Assembly (NCBI RefSeq): GCF_000735585.1
Contig: NZ_JNNO01000023.1
Location: 62,001-126,000 of the forward strand
DNA length: 64,000 nucleotides
Direction of reading: 5' to 3'
DNA from: Devosia sp. LC5
Lineage (GTDB): Bacteria > Pseudomonadota > Alphaproteobacteria > Rhizobiales > Devosiaceae
Below the pieces are notes generated by a model, which saw nothing but the letters and a program-made list of their open reading frames with translations, did no database searches and had not been told where the DNA came from. Within the stretch, counting starts at the first letter, position 1. Each line of letters begins with the position of its first letter. The position numbers and the translations under genes are program-made. Shown here piece after piece: positions 1 to 9,942 of the stretch.

Positions 1-1
1 G

Positions 2-1486
2 GTTGTCTTCGTCAAGGACCTGAGCGAGGTCGGCGCATCCGAAAAGGCCACGCTGATACCGCGCATGATCGCCTCGTTCACCGCTGCCGATCCGCAGGAA
101 CTGTTCGTCCTCTGCGTCAATGACGGCCATCTGTTGAGGTCGTGGGAGGATCATCTCGGCGGCAGTGCGGTAGGTGCTGCAGTCCTGACCTGCTTCCGCG
201 AGTTGCTTCGGGACGACCACGAAATCCCTCCTCCCGAATATTCGTTTCGCCTCTTCAACATGTCGCGGACGTCCCACGCTTCGACCATCGACGCCATCAT
301 CGACCAGATCTGCAATCATCCGCGCTGGAACGACTGCGACGCCGGCTGCGCTTCGGGCGATGCAGGTCGCTGCCCGATCCAGATCAATCGCCGCATACTC
401 CTGCGGGAGGGCGACGCGTCGATGCGTTCGCGTCTGCGTGCCCTGGTCGAGATCTCGGCGGCCGACGAGCGGCACCTTTCGATCCGGCAGATCATCATCC
501 TCGTGGTCAACGCCCTGCTCGGGGACGCCAAGAACGTCTACGCCACCCCGCTTCTCAACTGTGCCCGGTCGGCACAGCGCGCCGACGAGGGCGATTACGG
601 TTACACCAACCCCTACAGCAACGTTTTCGGCGAGAACCACCCGCCCTTCCGCCGCGCCCAGAACACGGCATTTTCCGCGTTGAACGATTTCGCGATTGGG
701 TTCGAGACCAACAATTATTTCGACGACGTGTTGATGGATGCCCAGTTCAACGGCGTCGACCACACGCAATACGGCAGCCCCAGCTATGCGGGAAAGCGGG
801 CCAGCTACCTCGAGAACCCCGCCGAGCATATCGGGGATCTGCGCAAGATCCTGACCGCCCAGCGCCGTCGCCTGTTCTTCGAATGGCCGGAAGCGGCGGG
901 AGACGCGCGTGAGCAGAGCCCCTGGCAATTGTCGGTGCACAGCTACGGCGATCATTACCTCAACATCCTCGTACCCGAGGACAAGCGGGACGCCGAGAAG
1001 TTCCGCAAGACCCGGTCGCGCCTGGTTAAGGGTCTCAACCGGGCTTTGACCGGTTCGCTGACGGAAACCAGCGACCGCCTTTGGCTGACCCAACCGTCGG
1101 GCGTCTACAAGGGTGCCGACATCCCGATCCTGGTGACCGGACCGATCGGCTGGAAGGGTCAGCCCTATAGCCTTCATCTGGCGCCACCTGCCAAACCCGG
1201 GCGGCCGCCCATGCTCCAGCTGTTGGCTGCCTATCCTCCGGTCGGCGTGCTGGCGGCGCTGCCGCTCACCCCGACCCTTTTCGAATATCTCATGCGCGTC
1301 AGCGATGGTGCCCTGCCCATGAGTTTTTCGAACCAGTGCTTCCAGGACGTGCGCAACTTCCAGATCCGATGCGTCGGGCGCATCCTCGATCGCGACGGCA
1401 AGAACGGCTCCGACTTCAAGGCAGTTGACACGGAAGGCGAGAACCTGGCCGAGCGCTCCATCGGCGCCTTGGAGGACGATATCTGA
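2..1486 (+). CDS. DptF-like protein, C-terminal part (5' end outside window)
   Basis: The reading frame is open from base 2, so the start lies left of the window; the first internal ATG is at 65. No Walker motif is visible in the visible part, which may be the post-ATPase region. A cysteine cluster (C-x3-C-x7-C-P, around residues 96-110 of the visible frame) could bind zinc. Family resemblance to DptF of phosphorothioation-dependent restriction is from memory of the cysteine patch, the downstream gene order and the FtsK partner; it is not proven. The stop overlaps the next start (TGATG), so the genes are translationally coupled. Role inferred: component of a DNA-targeting defence complex. Confidence 0.5.
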   Translation, partial: VVFVKDLSEVGASEKATLIPRMIASFTAADPQELFVLCVNDGHLLRSWEDHLGGSAVGAAVLTCFRELLRDDHEIPPPEYSFRLFNMSRTSHASTIDAIIDQICNHPRWNDCDAGCASGDAGRCPIQINRRILLREGDASMRSRLRALVEISAADERHLSIRQIIILVVNALLGDAKNVYATPLLNCARSAQRADEGDYGYTNPYSNVFGENHPPFRRAQNTAFSALNDFAIGFETNNYFDDVLMDAQFNGVDHTQYGSPSYAGKRASYLENPAEHIGDLRKILTAQRRRLFFEWPEAAGDAREQSPWQLSVHSYGDHYLNILVPEDKRDAEKFRKTRSRLVKGLNRALTGSLTETSDRLWLTQPSGVYKGADIPILVTGPIGWKGQPYSLHLAPPAKPGRPPMLQLLAAYPPVGVLAALPLTPTLFEYLMRVSDGALPMSFSNQCFQDVRNFQIRCVGRILDRDGKNGSDFKAVDTEGENLAERSIGALEDDI

Positions 1487-3135
1487 TGCTGGATGCGATC
1501 GAAATGCCGGCAGCGAGTGCACGCGAGCTCAAGTCCCATCTCGGTGAAGACGGGCGCGGCGCCGAGACTCTGATGTGGGTGCAGGAGCAGATCTTCGGCC
1601 ACCGCTATGTGGAAGAGCAGCTGCCCTACATGCTCGTCCTCGAAGTTCTCTCGATCTGCCGGGTCCTGCAGATCGGGGATGACGGGCGGTCCTATGCGGA
1701 GACCCGTATCTTCAATCAATCCGGCCCCACCCCGCAGGACCACGAGTCGGTGGTGATCCCGATCGTCCGGTCCGTGGCGCTGCGCTACATCATCTTCAAG
1801 GACAACTCCCTGGAGCTGATCGCCAAGAACGAGCGCATCGCGCCTCAGGACCGTTTCGACAAATGGATCGAGGCGCTCAATCGCGGCTTCGCCAACGAGG
1901 TCCGCCTGGGCGGCGTCAATTTCGCCTATCTCAAGAATCGGTTCGACGACAAGTTCGAGGACGTCCGCCAGGCCGTCCGCATCATCAAGGGTCTCGAGCT
2001 CGACGTTCTGAACAACCGTCGCTACACGTCCAAGTTCCTGGCACCGCGCGGGCCCAACCTCATCCTCAACGACGTCGATCTCAAGTTCGTCGCCGACCGC
2101 TCCTTTTTCGGCCGCGGCGGAGAAATGATCTACCTGATGCTCAACCGCTCGAGCCTTGCCGGCGAAGTGGCGGCCGAGGTCTCGCGCTGCTTCCTGAGCG
2201 CGTCGGACCCGGCCGAGCGACTGGCATCCCGATTGGTGCCGGACACGGCGGATCGCACGACCGGCGGCCAGATCGGTTATCTGCCGCTCGATAACCACCC
2301 CGCCTACGACAGGCTGGCGGAAGATTGGACGGCGATCCTCGCCTTGCGCAGCCTGCCGCCGCCGCAGAAGTTCGAACCCCTGTTCCGGATGACGGCACTG
2401 AACCTGGTTTGCTACTTCGCCGACCGGGCGCGCGAGGTCAGCGGCAATGCCGTCGACCCCATTCCGCTCGACATGACCGGCGGCCGCAACGCCAACCTGC
2501 GGGACGTCTCGAAGAACTATCTCAACCGACACAGGCAGGTGATCGACGACGCCGTCGAGACTTTCATCCGCGACAGGATTGAGGGCGTGCAGGCCTGGCA
2601 TTCGGCCAAGGCCCATGCCGACCCCGGTATCGGCTCGCAGATGGCCGTAGAAGCCATCGTCAAGACGTTCGAGGCCAAGCGTTGGGCCGACAAGGTAGTC
2701 CAGTCCGAAGCCGGCAGGTCGCCCGATGCCTGGCTCGACAGCTTCATCTCCGCGGCAAAGCGGCGAGACCGCAACAACATTTCCTCCATGATGAGCCCGC
2801 TCGGCCGGCACGGTGGCTTCATCGTCGCCCGTCGCAGCGCCGGCACGTGGTTTTCGGCATCCGACGAATTCCTGGAGGCGTTGGTCCTGTCCGTCGTTCG
2901 CGGGCCCATCACCGTCGGCGACTTCCTTGATCGGCTATACCGCCGGTACGGCATCGTCATCGGGCCGACCGAGCAGCGCCAGGCCTTCTCCGAGCCGCCA
3001 TGCGACGTTTCGGCCTTCGAGGAAAACCTGCGGGAATTCGAAAAGCGTCTGACGGGCCTCGGCTACGTCAAGCGGTTGTCCGACGATTGTGCCTTCGTCT
3101 CCAACGTCTACTGCCTCGACGAGAACCCAGCATGA
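1486..3135 (+). CDS. Middle gene of DptFGH-like operon, unknown function
   Basis: A 549-aa soluble protein with no signal peptide, membrane segment or nucleotide-binding motif that I can see. ATG at 1486 overlaps the preceding stop by one base, and its own stop overlaps the next ATG by four (ATGA), so the three genes form one translation-coupled unit. Position between a DptF-like gene and a giant FtsK-type gene matches where DptG sits in phosphorothioation restriction loci, but I do not recognise its sequence. The C-terminal ~110 residues, after a Ser/Phe-rich patch, could be a winged-helix-like tail; this is a guess from composition only. Confidence 0.6.
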   Translation: MLDAIEMPAASARELKSHLGEDGRGAETLMWVQEQIFGHRYVEEQLPYMLVLEVLSICRVLQIGDDGRSYAETRIFNQSGPTPQDHESVVIPIVRSVALRYIIFKDNSLELIAKNERIAPQDRFDKWIEALNRGFANEVRLGGVNFAYLKNRFDDKFEDVRQAVRIIKGLELDVLNNRRYTSKFLAPRGPNLILNDVDLKFVADRSFFGRGGEMIYLMLNRSSLAGEVAAEVSRCFLSASDPAERLASRLVPDTADRTTGGQIGYLPLDNHPAYDRLAEDWTAILALRSLPPPQKFEPLFRMTALNLVCYFADRAREVSGNAVDPIPLDMTGGRNANLRDVSKNYLNRHRQVIDDAVETFIRDRIEGVQAWHSAKAHADPGIGSQMAVEAIVKTFEAKRWADKVVQSEAGRSPDAWLDSFISAAKRRDRNNISSMMSPLGRHGGFIVARRSAGTWFSASDEFLEALVLSVVRGPITVGDFLDRLYRRYGIVIGPTEQRQAFSEPPCDVSAFEENLREFEKRLTGLGYVKRLSDDCAFVSNVYCLDENPA

Positions 3136-6100
3136 ATGCGATCACCGCCAATCCCGTGCCAGCCGACCGTAATGCAGGCGAACGTGCCGATCTCATCGGC
3201 CGGGTAATCTGGGGCATGGTCCGACAGGAAGTCGACCGTAAAGCCGGTCGCACCCTGATGCTGCTTGCGGGCCTCAAGCCCGAGCACCTGGCGGCCGTTG
3301 CGAAGCACTACCCGACCATCGAAGGTAAAACCGTCGTCCTGGCGATCGCCCGCGAAGTCGACCCTGTGCTTGCCCGCACGCTCGACGCCCGCTTCCTTAC
3401 GGATCGACCGGGCGTGTCATACCGCAATTCCGCCGAGGCCGATGTGGTGCTGTTCGCAGTCCCTGATGCCCAGCGCGACACCGTCGGCGCCAGCCTCAGC
3501 AACGTCACCCGTGTCGACCGCCGCTCCGTGCAGGACAAGTCGGAACTTTGGCTCGAGGCAATTCTCGATGGCGCCGGTGACGCGATCAAGGGCGACGAGC
3601 ACCGCACCTGGATCTCGGCCATGCTGGAGGGCCTTGATGACGCCGATATCACTCGGGACCTCGATCAATATGCCGAGTTCGTCCGCAGTTTTATGGCGCT
3701 CAAGGAGGAGCCGCTCGACAATCGCCTGCGCAAATCCGCACCTGCGCTCAAGCTGCCCATGGCCAGTTTCGAGGCCGTACCCTCCAAGGGACAGCCACGC
3801 GCCAAACTCGTTGTCGATTTCAAGTCGATGTTCCGGAACGCCTATCGCGAGCTTTCCGACATCCCGTATCTGCTGGACGCCAAATCCACGCGCATGGCCG
3901 TCGAGCCGATCCTGCAATATCTCGACGCCCCGACTGTAGCGTTCAAGGCTGCCGAACACGACATGGCCGAAGCGATCCGCGACCTGATCGCCGATCGCAA
4001 GCATTTGCGGCACGGTGAGTGGCGACCGAGCCAAAAGCGATTCTGCGAAGTCGTGGAATGGGACGATTTCGGCAAGAGCGTATTTGCCTTCAAAGCCCGC
4101 AAGCAGACCCCGTCATTGGTTCAGCGCACGCGGCAGTTCATCGAGAACGAATACCCAAAACGCCTCGAAGAACCCGCGACCAAGGAATATCTGGAAAAGC
4201 TGGAAGCCGGTGCCAACACCTCCGAGCAGGATCAGGAATTTTTCGACACCTGGCAGGATCAGATCCGGACGGTAAAAGACAAGAAGCTCTATGAGAGCTG
4301 GCGCCGGCATCTGTTTACCGACGAGGTGAAGGAAACCGATCTTCTCTCGCTGATCGTCAAAGGCGTGAGGTCCCTGTTGATCAAGAACGCCGAAGATGAC
4401 GTCATCGCTTCGGACGCCGAGATCACCGTCAAAGTGAAAAACGGCGAGAAGACGTCGGCCTGGGCCGACCTCAACCCGCGCCTGGTCAAGCTGCTTCGTC
4501 TCGAGGGTCGTCTTGTCGAGGAAGTCCTGGCGCCGCATGTCAGGTTCGACTTCGGCAAGTGGCTTACTGCCAAGGGGGAGGCCCGCACACAGTCGGCCGG
4601 CGCCAACCAGATCGAGTTCGAGCTGAGCCTGAAGATCGGCGGAGAGCCGGCCAAGGCGCAGGTGCGCCTGTTCTGGCATCCCGGCGTATCGAGCATCGCT
4701 CTCGCCTGGCCTGAAGACATCGAGGCATTTGGTAGGGCGGCCAACGAAGGTGCGGTGCGCGTCGTCGGTCACACCTTCGAATTGAAGCAAGGTGCCGCTG
4801 TTGGGGGTATTCCGGCATCTCTGAGCGATACCGCCAGCTTCGTCGACATCTCGGGCGGCGAAGCCGGTTCCACCGCCAATCCGGCCGATCATGCCTTCGA
4901 GAAGGATTTCTTCGCCACGATCCCCGCCAGTCTTGACCAGGCGGTGGCGAGCCGCACGATCGAGCCGGAATCTCGCGATGCGATTGCCTTTGCAGTCAGG
5001 GCCTTTGGCGCCGCATTCGGTGCAGCCGTGACGGCCATCGCCAACGACCCCGGGTCCGTCTATTCTGGAAATCTGATCGAGGATCAGGCCAACGCCTTTG
5101 GCGAGATGTGTCGCATTGCGCGTGAACACCTGGGCAGCCGGACGACGGTGCGAGAGACGCTGCTGCGGCCTATCGTCGAATTCGGCCTGCTTCCCGCCTC
5201 GAACGAGCAGGCGGTGATCATCCCGGCCTGGCACCCCTTGCGTCTGCTGGAGCGGAAGGCCAAGGCGCTGGACCTGGCCGAATTCATTACCCTGGCGATC
5301 GGCTCCGAAACGACGTCGGTCGACGGTCTCGAGCGCGCAACCGACGTGCAGCGGTCGATTTTTGCCGAATGGTTCTTCCCCAAGATCGTCTCGTTCGATC
5401 TCAAGCCGTACGGCACGGTCCAGGACTGCGCCGGCTACAGCCTCGCCGTGCCTGTCGACTCTCGCGTGTCCGGTGAGCAGAAACTCGAAGCTACCGCCGA
5501 CATCGCATGCCGCGAATTCATGCTGGCATCGGACAAGTTCATTGAGCTCAATCCCCACGAGGAAGGCAACTTCTCGGCGGCCCTCTACAACGCCGATGCC
5601 GTCAGCCTTGCCGGGTTGGTGGCCAAGGAACTCGAGAAGCGCATGAGCAAGAAGGGCCACCTGCGGGCCAGCCTGCTCATCACCCACGACAGCTCCGCGC
5701 GCTTGCGTGAGGTCTACATCAAACAGAACGCCCGTCTGAGCGGCGAAAACCTCGACGAGGTAACCGAGGGTTTCCTATCCCGACTGCGGGTCGGTGTCGG
5801 TCGCGGCGACAACGTAAACCCGGGTCGTCGGTCCAATATCGACGTCGTCTTCCTGCATGACGCCTTCTACAAGCATGCGCGCATGGCCTGGGAGTTCGTC
5901 GACGGGGTCTCCGAAGATCTCGCGACCGATGTCGACTTCCGCAACGCGTCGCTGCCGCGCCGGCGCACGGACTCCGATACGGCCGGCAACATCGCTACCA
6001 ACGCCATCGAAATCTTCATGACGGCCTCACGGCCGCCGCGAGCTGTCGCCCAGTTCACTGACCTCTGCTACGTCGCTGCCGAAGAGGCCAGAGTCCTGCC

Positions 6101-8522
6101 TCCGGCACGACGGGCGGTGCCGCTCCAGCGCGTCAACTGGACGGACCAGGACGTCAGTACCACGATCCGGAAGGCTCACGAGCTGGGAGAGTGGGTCGTC
6201 AGTGTCGACACGATGTCCAGCAGGCAAATGTTGGCGGCCAACGGCATCAAGGTGATCCGCGACATCCAGTTGCCCGACATCGACATGCGCGTTTTGGTGT
6301 CGTCCCGGGAGCCAAGCCAAAACCTGCTGCGCCACCTGCAGGACGACTTCTCGACGATGCAGGACAGCTATCTGGGATCGAACGCCGTCGCGCTTGCGCA
6401 ACTGGTGGTCAACAAGGTGGTCGAGGTGTGCGGTCAGAAGATCTTGTCGTCGGCCCGCTCCCGATCCGCTGCGCGCGAAATCGTCGGCCTGGCCGCCGCC
6501 ACCGCGATCGTTGATCGCGAGAAGTCGGTCTTGGGCAAGAAGCCGATCTGGTTTTCGCTCGACGACAATCGGGCCTTCTTCAACCACAAGGGCAAGCTCG
6601 CCGATACTCTGGCGCTGACGATCCGCAGAGAGGGAGAGAAGTTCGTCATCTCGATGACAGTGGTCGAGGCGAAATGCGTGAGCGGCGCGTCCGAACTCAT
6701 CGAAGCCAAATCGAGCCGCGAACAGGTCGTCTCCACCTTGGGCACGATCGAGACCCATTTCGTGACCCAGGCCGATCTGATGGCAAAGCGGGCCTGGGGC
6801 CGGCAGCTGCTGTATCTGATGTCCCTGCGGCCCGATTACATCCAGTTCTTCAAGGACAACCGGGAGCTCGAAGAGTTTCGCCAGGCCGTTGCGGACGGTG
6901 ACGTTGAATACGAGGCCGAGGGTCGCTCGGTCGTGGTCGTCCATGACGATGTCTCGTCGGCTTCGCTTTCGGTCATCGCGGCCGAAAAGAACGACGCCGT
7001 GTGGCAGTACACCGTCCGTCAGCGGTCGTTGTCGACACTGCTGCAGGCGCTGGCGGACCCGACGGGTACCGCGCCCCTGGATCTGCCGCGGCCTCACGTG
7101 AAGGAAGCCGCGTTCCTGCCGGATCGCATTGAGGTCGAGGGCGTCGACACCGCTGTCGATCTGCAGACGAATACGGGCACCCCGCCCCACGCTGATGCCC
7201 CGTCGGTTGAAACGGCGTTGCTTGGTTCCGTGGCCGACGCCCTTTCCATCATCGCCGGCGGACCGGTTTCGGAACCTGCACCCGCACCGCCGGCCCCGGG
7301 TATCTTCTCGCACAATCCAGGCCTGCCTTCCGGGCTCGAGACTGTCTTGCGTGAGGTGGCCGAGAGCAAGGGGGCCGGTGAGGTCATGGAAGCCGAGGAG
7401 CGCTTCGCGGCCGACACCGCGCGCAATCTTCAAGCTGCACTGACCGAATTCAACATGGTCGCACAACTGGCCGAGCCGCGGACGATTTCGACGCCGAACG
7501 GCGTGCTCGTGAACTTCGTCGGGCATTCAACCCTGACGGTGCCCAAGCTGAACGGCAAGCTGACGGAGTTGCGCACGACGTTCGGTATGGACGTCACCGA
7601 CATCCGCGCCGGCCTCGGCAAGATTTCCTTGTTCGTCGCCGCCCAGGACCGTCGTGTCGTTGACTTGGCGCGCGTCTGGCTGGAAACGAAATGGCCCGAT
7701 AGCGCGCCGGACAGCATCTCCAATTTCCTGCTCGGGCTGCGCGAGGATACCGGTGAGCCGTTGTGGCTGAACCTGCGCGGCAATTATGGTCGCAACAGCG
7801 AGCATGGCCCGCACACCCTGATTGCCGGCGAGACCGGGTCGGGCAAGGGCGTTCTGATGCAGAGCCTGCTGCTGCAGATGATCGCACTCAATTCACCCGA
7901 CAATCTCAAGATCTATCTGATCGACCCCAAAATGGGTGTCGACTTCCCATGGATCGAAGACGCGCCCCATATGGCCCGGGACATCATTACCGATCAGGAA
8001 GAGGCCAAAATGGTCCTCGAGTCCGTGGTCATTGAGATGGACAGGCGGTACGAGCTCATCAAGGAGAAGCGGGTCCCCAAGATCTCTGAGTACAACCGCC
8101 TGGTGCCGAAAGCCGAGCAGCTGCCATACATCTTCGTCATCCATGACGAGATGGCCGACTGGATGGCGAGCTCGGACGAGTATCGCAAGGTCATCCAGCA
8201 GAAGGTCACTCGGCTGGCCGCGAAGGCGCGGGCATGCGGCATCCATGTCATTATGATCACCCAGCGCGCAGCCCAGGAAGCCATACCGCCGGGCATCCGC
8301 GACAACCTCAACAATCGCCTGGTGCTCAAAGTGGCCGGCGAGGCCGGGTCGGTGCTGGCATTGGGGGTCAAAGGCGCCGAGCGTCTCCTCGGGAAGGGTC
8401 ACCTGGCGGCGCGCCTAGGCGGAGACAAGCCAGCAGGCGAGGAATACTTCGTGGCGCAGGTGCCGTTCGCTTCCACGGAGGAGTTACAGCGCTACGCCAA
8501 TGCGATCTTGTTGAGGCCCTAG
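3132..8522 (+). CDS. Giant FtsK/HerA-type ATPase, DptH-like
   Basis: 1796 aa when started at ATG 3132, which overlaps the upstream stop (ATGA); the frame extends to 3000 but that start would sit deep inside the previous gene. The last ~300 residues are an FtsK/SpoIIIE motor: Walker A GETGSGKG at 1566-1573, a Walker B strand ending in D1672-E1673, and a TQRA segment after it. The first ~1450 residues are an unrecognised, mostly acidic region with no membrane segment, unlike chromosomal FtsK. A Pro/Ala-rich linker lies near residues 1350-1400. This architecture (very long N-terminus, FtsK motor last) fits DptH of DndFGH-type restriction. Expected role: DNA translocase of a defence complex in the cytosol. 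Confidence 0.7.
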   Translation: MNAITANPVPADRNAGERADLIGRVIWGMVRQEVDRKAGRTLMLLAGLKPEHLAAVAKHYPTIEGKTVVLAIAREVDPVLARTLDARFLTDRPGVSYRNSAEADVVLFAVPDAQRDTVGASLSNVTRVDRRSVQDKSELWLEAILDGAGDAIKGDEHRTWISAMLEGLDDADITRDLDQYAEFVRSFMALKEEPLDNRLRKSAPALKLPMASFEAVPSKGQPRAKLVVDFKSMFRNAYRELSDIPYLLDAKSTRMAVEPILQYLDAPTVAFKAAEHDMAEAIRDLIADRKHLRHGEWRPSQKRFCEVVEWDDFGKSVFAFKARKQTPSLVQRTRQFIENEYPKRLEEPATKEYLEKLEAGANTSEQDQEFFDTWQDQIRTVKDKKLYESWRRHLFTDEVKETDLLSLIVKGVRSLLIKNAEDDVIASDAEITVKVKNGEKTSAWADLNPRLVKLLRLEGRLVEEVLAPHVRFDFGKWLTAKGEARTQSAGANQIEFELSLKIGGEPAKAQVRLFWHPGVSSIALAWPEDIEAFGRAANEGAVRVVGHTFELKQGAAVGGIPASLSDTASFVDISGGEAGSTANPADHAFEKDFFATIPASLDQAVASRTIEPESRDAIAFAVRAFGAAFGAAVTAIANDPGSVYSGNLIEDQANAFGEMCRIAREHLGSRTTVRETLLRPIVEFGLLPASNEQAVIIPAWHPLRLLERKAKALDLAEFITLAIGSETTSVDGLERATDVQRSIFAEWFFPKIVSFDLKPYGTVQDCAGYSLAVPVDSRVSGEQKLEATADIACREFMLASDKFIELNPHEEGNFSAALYNADAVSLAGLVAKELEKRMSKKGHLRASLLITHDSSARLREVYIKQNARLSGENLDEVTEGFLSRLRVGVGRGDNVNPGRRSNIDVVFLHDAFYKHARMAWEFVDGVSEDLATDVDFRNASLPRRRTDSDTAGNIATNAIEIFMTASRPPRAVAQFTDLCYVAAEEARVLPPARRAVPLQRVNWTDQDVSTTIRKAHELGEWVVSVDTMSSRQMLAANGIKVIRDIQLPDIDMRVLVSSREPSQNLLRHLQDDFSTMQDSYLGSNAVALAQLVVNKVVEVCGQKILSSARSRSAAREIVGLAAATAIVDREKSVLGKKPIWFSLDDNRAFFNHKGKLADTLALTIRREGEKFVISMTVVEAKCVSGASELIEAKSSREQVVSTLGTIETHFVTQADLMAKRAWGRQLLYLMSLRPDYIQFFKDNRELEEFRQAVADGDVEYEAEGRSVVVVHDDVSSASLSVIAAEKNDAVWQYTVRQRSLSTLLQALADPTGTAPLDLPRPHVKEAAFLPDRIEVEGVDTAVDLQTNTGTPPHADAPSVETALLGSVADALSIIAGGPVSEPAPAPPAPGIFSHNPGLPSGLETVLREVAESKGAGEVMEAEERFAADTARNLQAALTEFNMVAQLAEPRTISTPNGVLVNFVGHSTLTVPKLNGKLTELRTTFGMDVTDIRAGLGKISLFVAAQDRRVVDLARVWLETKWPDSAPDSISNFLLGLREDTGEPLWLNLRGNYGRNSEHGPHTLIAGETGSGKGVLMQSLLLQMIALNSPDNLKIYLIDPKMGVDFPWIEDAPHMARDIITDQEEAKMVLESVVIEMDRRYELIKEKRVPKISEYNRLVPKAEQLPYIFVIHDEMADWMASSDEYRKVIQQKVTRLAAKARACGIHVIMITQRAAQEAIPPGIRDNLNNRLVLKVAGEAGSVLALGVKGAERLLGKGHLAARLGGDKPAGEEYFVAQVPFASTEELQRYANAILLRP

Positions 8523-8556
8523 GCGGAAAACAGCGAACAGGTGATCAGCATCAAGC

Positions 8557-9621
8557 ATGCACATGAAGCACCTGACGGTTTGCGTCGATCCTGATCCATC
8601 CGTCCTGTCAGTGCCGATGGCAAGATCAAGAGTTGGCGGTAAGGCATCGTCAGACTTTCATATGGCCATCAATCGCTGCCGCGACACAGAGATCATCTTT
8701 ATGGCCGTGTCCGACAATGCTCTTCCTTCCCAGCGCTGGGAGATTTCCGTGAGATTCAATAAATTCGGCGCCGGCGAAGTGGATTACGCCGTCCATTACA
8801 GCCAGTTCGCGGCACCGTTCGTCATCGAAGGCAACGAAACCAACAACAGGTTTTTCGAGACAGAGGCACAAGAAATGCACGTTTTCGGTGTGACCAATGC
8901 CGTCAACGAGCTGACGGCGGACGCGCTATTGTTGCTCTCGATGCCGACGCTGCAGCCGGAAGCCGAAAAATTGCTCCGATATGGCGTCATGCGCCGGTGG
9001 CGGATGATCGCTGCCGCATGGGCCGACTTCGGATCGGTGGTGAGCCCGCGACGGGAGCGTCCGCTTTCCCTGGAGCAGAGCACGCTGGTCGGCAGAAGCC
9101 TCAACGCGTTGTACATCGACTTGCACGGCCTGCTCGACAACTACGCCTGGACATTGGTGCACCAATTCGGCAGCACCGAGACGCGAAATGCAAAGCCGAT
9201 GGGGATTGGATTGTTCTCAAGGACGTTTCGCTCCGACCCGGGTTTGGCAGCCATAGCGGATCAAGTGGCGTCGTTCGAGACCTGGGAAACCGATTTCAAG
9301 ACGCGTCGCAATCCGGTCGCGCACAGGATACCGCTGCACGTGCCGCCGGCGGCCCTGACGCAAGCAGACGTCGCCGAGCACCACCGTCTGGACCGCCTCG
9401 CCTCCGAGGCCCTGCGAAGCGGAGATTTCGAGGCAAATGCCCGCCATCGGGAAGCCACCTGCGACTTGGGTTCGTTCCTGCCCAAGTTCGTGCACGACCC
9501 AGACGAGCCGTTGATGAATATCTTCCCGACCATCCCTGACGATGTCGGCCAGGTCGTGCTTATCGGCCGGGAGGTGCAGGAGTTCATTTGCCCAACCGGC
9601 GCAGCAGGGCAGCCGGAATGA
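8557..9621 (+). CDS. HEPN-like domain protein, putative RNase/toxin effector
   Basis: 354 aa from ATG 8557 (ATG 8563 is also possible; neither has a strong ribosome site). R251-N-P-V-A-H256 matches the R-x4-6-H signature of HEPN ribonuclease folds, preceded by a helix containing DNYAWTLVHQF as in many HEPN-like defence proteins. Only 34 bases separate it from the FtsK-type gene, so it is probably in the same operon. HEPN proteins often act as RNases in abortive systems; catalytic activity here is inferred. The N-terminal ~100 residues look like a separate beta-rich domain that I do not recognise. Confidence 0.5.
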   Translation: MHMKHLTVCVDPDPSVLSVPMARSRVGGKASSDFHMAINRCRDTEIIFMAVSDNALPSQRWEISVRFNKFGAGEVDYAVHYSQFAAPFVIEGNETNNRFFETEAQEMHVFGVTNAVNELTADALLLLSMPTLQPEAEKLLRYGVMRRWRMIAAAWADFGSVVSPRRERPLSLEQSTLVGRSLNALYIDLHGLLDNYAWTLVHQFGSTETRNAKPMGIGLFSRTFRSDPGLAAIADQVASFETWETDFKTRRNPVAHRIPLHVPPAALTQADVAEHHRLDRLASEALRSGDFEANARHREATCDLGSFLPKFVHDPDEPLMNIFPTIPDDVGQVVLIGREVQEFICPTGAAGQPE

Positions 9622-9942
9622 CAGACCTCGGCCCCTACCCCCTGCAACCCGCAGCGGGCGCGACTCGATGCCGAATTTGGCGAGATCAAGGGGCTCTTCA
9701 CCAAGAATTTCGACGCCCTCGACGGCCGAATTCTCTGGCATAGGATCGTCATGGCGGTGATCGTCTTATTATCTGTTGCCGGTGCTGGCTTCACTTTGAG
9801 GGCCTACGCGGTCCTCACCAAGGGTCGATGCCTGGCCATGTATAAGGTGAGGCAGGCAGTGAAGACGCTGTGGTTTCCGGCATCAGGCCGCGAGTATCGG
9901 CGGTTACCTGCCGTCGAGAGGACCTCAGGTTTCGAGCAGTAG
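9618..9942 (+). pseudogene. Frameshifted small coiled-coil membrane protein
   Basis: ATG 9618 overlaps the upstream stop (ATGA) and reads about 15 residues ending near PAAGA before going out of frame. The next frame then reads a convincing short protein: an amphipathic stretch (RLDAEFGEIKGLFTKNFDAL), then a hydrophobic segment (VMAVIVLLSVAGAGFTL). That second frame has no start codon of its own before ATG 9751. The pattern suggests one gene with a one-base frameshift near 9655-9662, either decay or a sequencing error. Its 3' end overlaps the convergent Xre gene. Confidence 0.45.

Noticed and set aside
1231..2811. 526-aa open frame on the minus strand
   Set aside because: It is antisense to two well-supported overlapping genes, has a composition typical of high-GC shadows and no ribosome site.
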